From an uncultured Collinsella sp. (GTDB lineage: Bacteria > Actinomycetota > Coriobacteriia > Coriobacteriales > Coriobacteriaceae), in NCBI GenBank assembly GCA_905197385.1, contig CAJJYO010000112.1, positions 1 through 5,600 on the forward strand: a stretch of 5,600 bases of DNA, read 5' to 3'. Under the pieces are notes generated by a model. The model was not told the DNA's origin. It saw only the letters and a program-made list of their open reading frames with translations, and ran no database searches. The translations under genes and the position numbers were made by a program. How positions within the stretch are numbered: the first letter of the stretch is position 1; every line of letters begins with the position of its first letter. Below, piece after piece: positions 1-5,533 of the stretch.

Positions 1-687
1 CGCCAGGACGAGGGCCACCAGGCCCACGAGCAGGGCCAGGGTCGACAGCACCCATTCGCGGCGCGCACCGCTCATACAAATGACGATGGCGCCCGAAACC
101 AGCACGACCAGGCCCGAGCCCAGGTCACCCATGGCAACGACGGCCAAAAACGGAATAGACAGCATGCCGCAGAGCTTGACGTAGTCGCGAACGGTATCGA
201 TGCGACCGTTATACTGCGAACCAAGCGTAGCAATAAAGAAGATGGTGATGAGCTTGGCAAGCTCAACCGGCTGGAATGTCAAGCCGATACCGGGAATCTT
301 GATCCAGCCCGTCATGCCCAGACCGCCCGTATAGGACAGACCCGGAATCTTGGGCGAGAAGATCACGATCAGGTCGATGACGAGCAACGCCGTCGAGAAA
401 TTGGAAATACCGCGCAGGTCGGTACGCCAGACCAACACCGCCAGCACCGCACCGATGCCGATTCCCAGCAGATGTCGTGAGAACGAGGCATCGGCCTTAA
501 ACTGCGAAGCCGACCAGATGATGATGGCACCGTAGGCGACGAGCGCCACAGTAGCCACGAGCACACCGATATGCACCTTTTGGCGAAACGTGCCGCGCGA
601 GGCCGAGAGTTGCTTGTTGACGCGGTCCAGGCTGCTGCGAGAGCCGGTCTTGGTTGAACGGAACAGATCCGCCGGAGAAAAATCCAT
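1..687 (-). CDS. rodA: RodA/FtsW-family SEDS peptidoglycan glycosyltransferase, N-terminal 229 codons (cut by window edge)
   Basis: This is an integral membrane SEDS protein. The family polymerises glycan strands from lipid II and works with a class B PBP. Translating from the ATG at 685-687 gives an open frame to the window edge. It begins with a cytoplasmic Arg/Lys/Ser-rich head (about residues 1-37), followed by a series of hydrophobic helices (about 38-58, 71-87, 97-110 and further on). Family landmarks are FQPVELAK at 138-145, the conserved Glu/Lys signature before a helix, and GDLGSG around 187-192, corresponding to the family PDLGT motif with its conserved Asp. About 40-45% of a typical ~400-residue protein is missing, including the second conserved Asp region. 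A perfect AGGAGG lies 5 nt upstream and fixes the start. Position directly after the PBP2 gene in an mre operon favours RodA over the division paralogue FtsW. The family call is firm; the RodA name rests largely on context. Confidence 0.9.
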   Translation of the reverse strand, partial: MDFSPADLFRSTKTGSRSSLDRVNKQLSASRGTFRQKVHIGVLVATVALVAYGAIIIWSASQFKADASFSRHLLGIGIGAVLAVLVWRTDLRGISNFSTALLVIDLIVIFSPKIPGLSYTGGLGMTGWIKIPGIGLTFQPVELAKLITIFFIATLGSQYNGRIDTVRDYVKLCGMLSIPFLAVVAMGDLGSGLVVLVSGAIVICMSGARREWVLSTLALLVGLVALVLA

Positions 688-692
688 CGCAA

Positions 693-698
693 CCTCCT
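693..698 (-). promoter_or_regulatory. Ribosome-binding site of rodA overlapping the mrdA stop codon
   Basis: The minus strand reads AGGAGG, a full match to the Shine-Dalgarno core, 5 nt before the rodA ATG. Its first two bases are the last two bases of the mrdA TAG stop, so a ribosome terminating on mrdA sits on this site. The overlap suggests coupled translation of PBP2 and RodA, which act as a pair. Confidence 0.85.
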
Positions 699-2766
699 AT
701 CGAACCGAAGAATCGCCCGAGGCCGAAGAGGTATCGGGCTCGTCATAAATCACGCCGAGAACGTCACGCACGACATGCATCGCGGTATCTGAGCCGCCGC
801 CGCCCTGCTCCAGGACAGTAGCGATGACGTACTTGGGATCATCGGCCGGTGCATAGGCGCAGAACCACGCGTATTCGTCCTCGCCGCTTTTCTCGCCCGT
901 GCCCGACTTGCCGTATACCTGCGGCGTCAGGGTGCCAAAGTGCGCCGCTAGGGACGTCGATGCCGTGTAAATCACGTCGTGCATGCCGTTGCGGACAAGA
1001 GTCAAATCCGAATCGCTGTTGATCTTGGCCTCTAGGCGCTTCTTCTTGCCCTTGCCGTTGTACTTATAGGCATCGCCGTCGCCATCGCGCGACACGGCAG
1101 ACAAAAACACGTGAGGCACGTACTGTTTGCCGCCGTTGGCAAGACCCATATAGGCACACGCCATCTGCAGGGGCGTCACCAAAATGTCACCCTGACCGAT
1201 GGCAATGTTGGTCATATCGCCGGCATTCCACTTGCGGTCCTCGGCAGATGCGTCGGTGAAGTACGACTCTTTCCACTCGGCATCGGGAATACGGCCCGCG
1301 CCCTCACTCGGCAGATCGATACCGCAGGTCTTGCCTAGACCCCAGCGACGAAAGACCTCCTGCAGGCCCTCGGGATGTTGCTCGTCATAAAAGAACGCCT
1401 TGCCCATGTCGTAGAAGACGGGGTCGCACGAGTTGGCGATACCCGACTGCAGCGTCATGGTGCCGTGGCCAGACGTCAGCCAGCAGCGCTTGCCCCAAGC
1501 CTTGCCCAGGCCCGTCCAATAGCCCGTGCAGTTGGTTGTCTGCGTTGAAGTGTAGGTTCCAAACTCAAGACCGGCCAGCGCCGAGAGCGGTTTGATGGTC
1601 GAGGCCGACATGTACTGTCCGCTAATGGCGCGGTTGAGCAGCGGGTGCGAACCCTTGTCATCATTGAGCTCGGTCCACACGTCATTTGAGACGCCGCCGA
1701 TAAAGACGGACGGATCGAACTTGGGCTGGCTCGCCATGCCCAGGATCTCGCCATTGTTGGGATCGAGACACACTACGGCGCCGTTGCCGGCATTGCTGTA
1801 GCCAGTGGTCTTGGCAAGCTCGATAGCGCTCGCCAGCGCCGTCTCGCAGGCCTGCTGGATCTTAAGGTCGAGCGTGAGCTTAATGTCAGAGCCGGCCTTC
1901 GCGGGCACGGCGCCGGCCTGACCGGTCACATTGCCCGAGGCATCGACCTTGACGGTCTGCTCGCCACGAATACCCTGCAGCAGGTTTTCGTAGTAGCTCT
2001 CAACGCCCGCCTGGCCCACGATATCGCCCGACTGGTACGTAATCTTGCCAGCAGAAGCATCATCATCGCCAGAGGTTTTCTTATTCTGGGCCTCGAGCTG
2101 CTCGGAGGTAATGGTGCCGGTATAGCCCAAGATATGGCATGCCGTCTCGCCGTATGGATACTGGCGCTCGGTACGCTCGGCAATCTTGACGCCCGGGAAC
2201 TCGCCGGCGTGTTCCTTGATATAGGCAACCGTGGAGCGACGGACGTCCGTCGCGATGGTATGCAAGCTCTGAGCGCCCTCTGTATTGTCCTGAATATTGC
2301 GAAGGACCGCCACATAAGGCATTCCAAGCACGTTGGCAAGATGGCGAACCAGAACCTCATCCTCGGCAAGGTCGCGGTAGGCCACGACAGCAAGTGAGGG
2401 ACGGTTCTGGACAAGCGCCACGCCATTGCGGTCGAGGATGCGACCGCGCACAGCGGGTGTGGTAACGGTGCGAGTCTGATTACTATTGGCCTGCTTCTCG
2501 TAATAGTCCGACGAGACCATCTGCATGCCCCACAGCTTGACGGCAAGTGCCGCAAACATCGCGCCCACACCCGTGGTGAGGATGGAAAAGCGGCCCTTAA
2601 AGGCGGTCGCCGCGGTATTGCCCTCGCCCTCGGTGGCGCGCGGGGCCGTTCCATGCTGTGTATCGTAGGTAAAACGGGAATCGCCACGACGCATGATGAC
2701 CAGCGCGACCACGATGGCCACAACCAGCACGATACCGGCGATAATAACCGTCATCTGGGAAGACAT
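697..2766 (-). CDS. mrdA: Penicillin-binding protein 2 (class B, elongasome transpeptidase) with an extra N-terminal membrane segment
   Basis: This 689-residue D,D-transpeptidase cross-links side-wall peptidoglycan outside the membrane, partnered with RodA. The N-terminal dimerisation domain carries the family signature RGRILDRNG at 107-115. The transpeptidase domain has the active-site STIK (389-392, nucleophile S389), SCD (446-448) in the place of SxN, and KSGT (620-623) as the KTG-type motif; SxD and KSG variants are familiar in PBP2-type enzymes. Unusually, there appear to be two membrane segments, at about 5-25 and 61-84. They are joined by a ~35-residue linker that begins with RR and ends with a Lys/Arg cluster, so the linker is probably cytoplasmic and the N terminus outside. 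A lysine-rich stretch (about 572-581) lies in the transpeptidase domain. The start is chosen because GGGGAGG sits 7 nt upstream and mreD ends 13 nt upstream. The domain assignment is very secure; the topology is inferred. Confidence 0.96.
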   Translation of the reverse strand: MSSQMTVIIAGIVLVVAIVVALVIMRRGDSRFTYDTQHGTAPRATEGEGNTAATAFKGRFSILTTGVGAMFAALAVKLWGMQMVSSDYYEKQANSNQTRTVTTPAVRGRILDRNGVALVQNRPSLAVVAYRDLAEDEVLVRHLANVLGMPYVAVLRNIQDNTEGAQSLHTIATDVRRSTVAYIKEHAGEFPGVKIAERTERQYPYGETACHILGYTGTITSEQLEAQNKKTSGDDDASAGKITYQSGDIVGQAGVESYYENLLQGIRGEQTVKVDASGNVTGQAGAVPAKAGSDIKLTLDLKIQQACETALASAIELAKTTGYSNAGNGAVVCLDPNNGEILGMASQPKFDPSVFIGGVSNDVWTELNDDKGSHPLLNRAISGQYMSASTIKPLSALAGLEFGTYTSTQTTNCTGYWTGLGKAWGKRCWLTSGHGTMTLQSGIANSCDPVFYDMGKAFFYDEQHPEGLQEVFRRWGLGKTCGIDLPSEGAGRIPDAEWKESYFTDASAEDRKWNAGDMTNIAIGQGDILVTPLQMACAYMGLANGGKQYVPHVFLSAVSRDGDGDAYKYNGKGKKKRLEAKINSDSDLTLVRNGMHDVIYTASTSLAAHFGTLTPQVYGKSGTGEKSGEDEYAWFCAYAPADDPKYVIATVLEQGGGGSDTAMHVVRDVLGVIYDEPDTSSASGDSSVR

Positions 2767-2773
2767 CTACGGG

Positions 2774-2780
2774 CCTCCCC
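2774..2780 (-). promoter_or_regulatory. Ribosome-binding site of mrdA
   Basis: The minus strand reads GGGGAGG, 7 nt before the mrdA ATG, and its first G is the last base of the mreD TAG stop. It decides the start at 2766, which matters because the first membrane segment of PBP2 is only present if translation begins there. The next in-frame ATG codons (residues 5 and 25) lack comparable spacing. Confidence 0.8.
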
Positions 2781-3346
2781 TATTTGAGCTTGCGGGTCTT
2801 GGGCTTAAAGCGCATACCCGTCTGGCGTCCGCCACGTGCGGAGAATCCATAGCCGGACTGCGGCACGACGCCGGACATCAAAAACGGAATGGCAACCAGA
2901 CCCGTCAGGATCGAGGACGGCAGCGCATGGCCGAAGATCGCCACGACAAAGCTCGTCTCCAAACCCATAAACAGCAAGATGATGCTGTAAATCACATTAA
3001 TGACGAGCGCAAAGGCGCCCACGGTGACGCCGCGCGCACTCGGGGTACCGCCCGTCTGACCGACGGCGCTGTGCACCAGGGCAAAAGAACCCACGGTCAG
3101 CAGGAGCGACATAACGCCCACCGGCACGGCAGCGGACAGGTCATAAAACAAGCCGCTGCAAAAACCGCACACGACGGCACGGGTCGGGTCGCCCGAGAAC
3201 ACGCTTAGGCACACCAGGATAATCATGAAGTTGACGCGACCGCCCGCAATGGAGATCTGCGGTGCCAGGCCTGCCTGCAGCAGCACGCACACGATGGCGG
3301 CGATCGCAAACGTGCGGGAGCTCATCCCCTGTTCGGGTAGATCCAT
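2780..3346 (-). CDS. mreD: Rod shape-determining membrane protein MreD
   Basis: This is a 188-residue, very hydrophobic membrane protein with about five or six predicted helices (roughly 12-29, 38-50, 55-70, 76-94, 107-127 and 132-158). It fits MreD, which bridges MreC and the PBP2-RodA synthase in the elongation complex. The segment around residues 61-70 (GFCSGLFYDL) resembles the conserved G-x-x-x-G-L-x-x-D patch of MreD proteins. The protein ends in a strongly basic tail (about 171-188, eight Arg/Lys), probably cytoplasmic. MreD is poorly conserved, so length, hydrophobicity and position between mreC and mrdA carry much of the call. The ATG at 3346 is preferred because a G-run lies 7 nt upstream. 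The alternative ATG at codon 8 has AGGGG directly against it, too close to serve as a normal site. Confidence 0.92.
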   Translation of the reverse strand: MDLPEQGMSSRTFAIAAIVCVLLQAGLAPQISIAGGRVNFMIILVCLSVFSGDPTRAVVCGFCSGLFYDLSAAVPVGVMSLLLTVGSFALVHSAVGQTGGTPSARGVTVGAFALVINVIYSIILLFMGLETSFVVAIFGHALPSSILTGLVAIPFLMSGVVPQSGYGFSARGGRQTGMRFKPKTRKLK

Positions 3347-3353
3347 GTACAGG

Positions 3354-3358
3354 CCCCC
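3354..3358 (-). promoter_or_regulatory. G-run ribosome-binding site of mreD
   Basis: The minus strand reads TAGGGGG, in which the first G is the last base of the mreC stop. GGGGG ends 7 nt before the mreD ATG. It is a poorer match to the Shine-Dalgarno consensus than the sites of the neighbouring genes, so mreD may rely on ribosomes arriving from mreC. Confidence 0.5.
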
Positions 3359-4353
3359 TATTCGCTCGAGCCGGAATCGGTCGTCTCGGACGTTTCGGAA
3401 CTGTCATCCGAACTCTCGTCCTTCGTCTTGGTCGCAGCATCGCGCGACGTTCCCTGCGGCGTGCTGTTGGCCGTGCTCACGTCCTCATCCGAGGCCGACT
3501 GTTCGTCGGTCAGCGAGGTGATGACCAGCACTTCCTCGTTGTTCTCGGCCGTCGTCTGGGCGCGCACCACAATGGTGTAGTACACATCGTTTGCCGATTT
3601 CTCAACCGACGAGACGGTGCCAAGCGGTAGACCCTTGGGGAACACGCCGCTACCCGAGGTCACGATGATGTCGCCAACCTTAACATCGGAGTCGACGCTC
3701 ACGTACTCAAGACGCAGCGTGCCGTCAGCCTGACCCTGCAGCATGCCCTGAGCGCGCGTGTCCTGCACCATAGCGGACACGCCCGAGTTCTCGTCGCCAA
3801 TCAGGCGCACGGTCGACGTTTTGGCCGATACCTCGATAATCTGGCCGATAACACCGGCCGAACTCGTCACAGGCATGTTGATGGTAAGCCCGTCGGCAGA
3901 ACCCTTATCAATCGTGACGGTCGAGGTCCAGGCATCGCCCGAGGCACCAACGATACGAGCTGCGGTCGATTTAAGGTTGTAGGTCGACTGCAGGCCGACC
4001 AGCCCCTCCAGGCGCTCGGCAGTCTTTTGAGCCTCGGAGAGCTCGGCAACCTTAGAGGTCAGCTCCTCATTTTGCTTCTTGAGCTCGTCGAGCGTGTCCT
4101 GCGACGCCGTAAGGTTAGAGAACACGTTGCCGATCGCATTGAAGGGAGCCGCCACAGCCGAACCCACAAAGCGCACCGGCGAGGTAATCGTCGTTACGCC
4201 CGAACGCACGGCATGAATCGGTCCTGCCTCGCCCTCGCGGATGTAAAACGTGAGCAGCAACACCGAAATCAGGCTGAAAACAATCAACGGGCGCATACCC
4301 GTTGATTGTCGCTTGGTATTCAGATTTGTGGAGAAACCCGAAGATCGTGCCAA
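3358..4353 (-). CDS. mreC: Rod shape-determining protein MreC, TTG start, with a long acidic C-terminal tail
   Basis: MreC is a bitopic protein whose extracytoplasmic part binds PBP2 and helps switch on the elongasome. The 331 residues show a short cytoplasmic head (1-19), one membrane helix (about 21-37), a coiled coil rich in Glu/Lys/Leu (about 84-118), and the beta-rich MreC core (about 130-278). Recognisable core stretches are VTIDKGSADGL (146-156), GVIGQI (167-172), AQGMLQG (201-207) and GDIIVTSG (227-234). Beyond the usual end near VLV (275-277) there is a ~50-residue tail (281-331) of Ser, Thr, Asp and Glu with almost no hydrophobic residues, probably disordered and outside the cell membrane. 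The start is TTG: AAAGGTGG lies 7 nt upstream of it, whereas the first in-frame ATG (codon 20) falls at the edge of the membrane helix inside a hairpin. The 5' end contains a perfect inverted repeat, listed separately. Confidence 0.96.
   Translation of the reverse strand: MARSSGFSTNLNTKRQSTGMRPLIVFSLISVLLLTFYIREGEAGPIHAVRSGVTTITSPVRFVGSAVAAPFNAIGNVFSNLTASQDTLDELKKQNEELTSKVAELSEAQKTAERLEGLVGLQSTYNLKSTAARIVGASGDAWTSTVTIDKGSADGLTINMPVTSSAGVIGQIIEVSAKTSTVRLIGDENSGVSAMVQDTRAQGMLQGQADGTLRLEYVSVDSDVKVGDIIVTSGSGVFPKGLPLGTVSSVEKSANDVYYTIVVRAQTTAENNEEVLVITSLTDEQSASDEDVSTANSTPQGTSRDAATKTKDESSDDSSETSETTDSGSSE
4280..4309 (-). repeat. Perfect 12-bp inverted repeat within the 5' coding region of mreC
   Basis: On the plus strand the arms are ACAATCAACGGG (4280-4291) and CCCGTTGATTGT (4298-4309), separated by the 6 bases CGCATA, with no mismatches. 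In mreC mRNA the stem starts 44 nt after the first base of the TTG start and covers codons 15-25. It includes the in-frame ATG at codon 20 in its loop. On the minus strand the stem runs directly into TTTC, giving a short U-run as in a weak intrinsic terminator. It could be an RNA hairpin affecting mreC translation or elongation, a protein-binding palindrome, or a coincidence of coding. The structure is seen directly; a function is not. Confidence 0.7.
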
Positions 4354-4360
4354 ATGGAAT

Positions 4361-4368
4361 CCACCTTT
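4361..4368 (-). promoter_or_regulatory. Ribosome-binding site that fixes the TTG start of mreC
   Basis: The minus strand reads AAAGGTGG, one mismatch from AAAGGAGG, ending 7 nt before the TTG at 4351-4353. It lies within the 21-nt gap after the mreB TAA stop. No comparable site with suitable spacing precedes the ATG at codon 20. Confidence 0.8.
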
Positions 4369-4374
4369 TGGAAA

Positions 4375-5418
4375 TTAAGCATTGGTCTGGACGAAGCCAC
4401 CATCAAACGCATTGGCCTCGAGCACGCGGGCACAGCCGTTAACGACGTTATCGAGCGCCGTGGGGCTGACGTTGACCGAAACACCGGTCTCATCGCGCAG
4501 GCGCACGTCGAGACCGCGCAGCAGCGCGCCGCCACCGGTCAGCAAAATGCCGTAGTACATAAGGTCCGAGGCAAGATCGGGAGGCGTAGCGTCGAGTGCG
4601 TCCTTGACGGCCTTGGCCATCTCGTCGAGCGGCTTGTTGAGTGCCCGACGAATCTCCTCGCTCTCGATGCGCACGGTCTTGGGCAGACCCGTGATCACGT
4701 CGCGGCCGTTGACCTCGACGTCGAGCTCGTCCTTGAGCGGCACGGCGGAACCGACCTTGATCTTGATGTCCTCTGCCGTACGCTCGCCGATGGCCAGGTT
4801 GTAGGCATCGCGAACGTGCGTGAGGATGGCCTGATCGAACTCGTCACCGGCAATACGGATGGACTGCGAGACGACGATGCCGCCCATAGCGATAACGGCG
4901 ACCTCGGTAGTACCGCCACCGATGTCGATGACCATGGAGCCGGTGGGCTCCTCGACGGGCAGGTCGGCGCCGATAGCGGCAGCCATGGGCTCCTCGATCA
5001 GGTAGGCCTGGCGAGCACCGGCCTGGATCGTGGCCTCAAAGACAGCACGCTTCTCGACCGACGTGACACCGGAGGGAACGCAGACGACAACGCGCGGACG
5101 CGGGGTCCACGGATAGCGCTTCTCGGAAGCCTTGTCGATAAAGTAGCGAAGCATGGCTTCGGTAACATCGAAGTCGGCGATGACGCCGTCCTTCAGGGGA
5201 CGAACGGCCACGATGTTGCCGGGCGTACGGCCGAGCATGCGCTTTGCCTCGATACCGACCGCCAGGATGCGCTCGTCGTTCTTGTCGATGGCGACAACAG
5301 AGGGCTCGCGAATGACGATGCCCTTGCCGCGCACGGAGACAAGCGTATTTGCGGTACCGAGGTCGATGGCAAGATCGCCCGCATAGCTACCGAAGAACAT
5401 ATCCATCAAAGAAAACAA
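4375..5418 (-). CDS. mreB: Rod shape-determining actin homologue MreB, TTG start
   Basis: MreB is a bacterial actin that forms ATP-dependent antiparallel filaments on the inner membrane face and orients side-wall synthesis. The 347-residue length is standard. Nucleotide-binding landmarks are phosphate-1 DLGTANT (19-25), the IEEPMAAAIG segment (141-150) with the catalytic Glu, phosphate-2 DIGGGTTEVAV (165-175), and the adenosine motif LTGGGALL (293-300). The first ten residues (MFSLMDMFFG) are hydrophobic and could serve as the membrane-anchoring N-terminal segment known in MreB. The TTG start is chosen because AGGAG lies 5 nt upstream. The ATG codons at residues 5 and 7 would be 17 and 23 nt from it and would remove part of this segment. 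It is the first gene of the operon, with a 115-nt gap before it and mreC 21 nt after. A second MreB-like paralogue elsewhere cannot be excluded. Confidence 0.98.
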   Translation of the reverse strand: MFSLMDMFFGSYAGDLAIDLGTANTLVSVRGKGIVIREPSVVAIDKNDERILAVGIEAKRMLGRTPGNIVAVRPLKDGVIADFDVTEAMLRYFIDKASEKRYPWTPRPRVVVCVPSGVTSVEKRAVFEATIQAGARQAYLIEEPMAAAIGADLPVEEPTGSMVIDIGGGTTEVAVIAMGGIVVSQSIRIAGDEFDQAILTHVRDAYNLAIGERTAEDIKIKVGSAVPLKDELDVEVNGRDVITGLPKTVRIESEEIRRALNKPLDEMAKAVKDALDATPPDLASDLMYYGILLTGGGALLRGLDVRLRDETGVSVNVSPTALDNVVNGCARVLEANAFDGGFVQTNA

Positions 5419-5423
5419 CGCAA

Positions 5424-5428
5424 CTCCT
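5424..5428 (-). promoter_or_regulatory. Ribosome-binding site that fixes the TTG start of mreB
   Basis: The minus strand reads AGGAG followed by TTGCG and then the TTG initiator at 5416-5418, a spacing of 5 nt. Another TTG within the spacer is out of frame. The first in-frame ATG is 17 nt from the site, too far for normal initiation. Confidence 0.8.
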
Positions 5429-5450
5429 GATGTGTTGGATGATTGCTGGA

Positions 5451-5478
5451 AAACTACTAGCTCATCATACTAGCGCAA
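5451..5478 (-). promoter_or_regulatory. Weak candidate promoter region for the mre operon
   Basis: Only about 60 bases separate the upstream hairpin from mreB, so an operon promoter, if any, should be here. The best sigma-70-like pairs are poor. TTGCGC (5473-5478) lies 16 nt from TAGTTT (5451-5456). TAGTAT (5467-5472) is a better -10, but its -35 would fall inside the hairpin. A 7-base direct repeat (GCTAGTA on the minus strand) occurs twice, 13 nt apart, at 5468-5474 and 5455-5461. Location supports a promoter more than sequence does. Confidence 0.25.
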
Positions 5479-5511
5479 GCCCGGCACCTCACTTGCGGTG
5501 AAGCGCCGGGC
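5479..5511 (-). terminator. Terminator-like stem-loop of the upstream gene, lacking a U-tract
   Basis: The outer stem pairs GCCCGGC (5479-5485) with GCCGGGC (5505-5511) perfectly. In minus-strand RNA it continues inward for seven more pairs, two of them G.U wobbles, giving a 14-bp stem with the 5-nt loop CGCAA. In plus-strand RNA the same two positions would be A.C mismatches, so the hairpin favours minus-strand transcripts. It starts 22 nt after the TAG at 5534. The bases that follow (TTGCGCTAGT) contain no real U-run, so termination efficiency is uncertain; it may instead protect the 3' end or mark a Rho-type site. Confidence 0.6.
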
Positions 5512-5533
5512 AAAGCTAAATCCCATAAGGTCA

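Noticed and set aside
369..746. A 125-codon minus-strand frame spanning the mrdA/rodA junction
   Set aside because: It is out of frame with both genes. The rodA frame starting at 687 has family motifs and a perfect ribosome-binding site.
1926..2723. A 265-codon minus-strand frame within mrdA
   Set aside because: It is a shifted frame of the PBP2 gene, with a Ser/Arg/Pro-rich product typical of off-frame reading of GC-rich DNA.
2693..3208. A 171-codon plus-strand frame opposite mreD and the start of mrdA
   Set aside because: It is antisense to two clear genes, has a low-complexity Arg/His/Gly-rich product and no sensible ribosome-binding site.
3323..3325. Alternative ATG start for mreD at codon 8
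   Set aside because: The AGGGG before it directly touches the ATG, leaving no spacing, whereas the ATG at 3344-3346 has a G-run 7 nt upstream.
3822..3850. TGGCCGATA occurring twice 20 nt apart within mreC
   Set aside because: Both copies are ordinary coding sequence in the conserved GVIGQIIEVSAK stretch; there is no further copy or symmetry.
4280..4309. Reading the mreC inverted repeat as a genuine terminator ending an mreB-only transcript
   Set aside because: The stem is only half G/C and the U-run is about four bases, and it lies inside the coding region. It is reported as a repeat with possible attenuation, not as a terminator.
4306..5430. A 374-codon open frame on the plus strand covering all of mreB
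   Set aside because: Its codons are in exact antisense register with mreB codons. Stops there would need TTA, CTA or TCA in mreB, which are rare in a GC-rich gene, so a long empty frame is expected. The composition is Asp/Gly/Leu/Val-rich without domains, while mreB is unmistakable.
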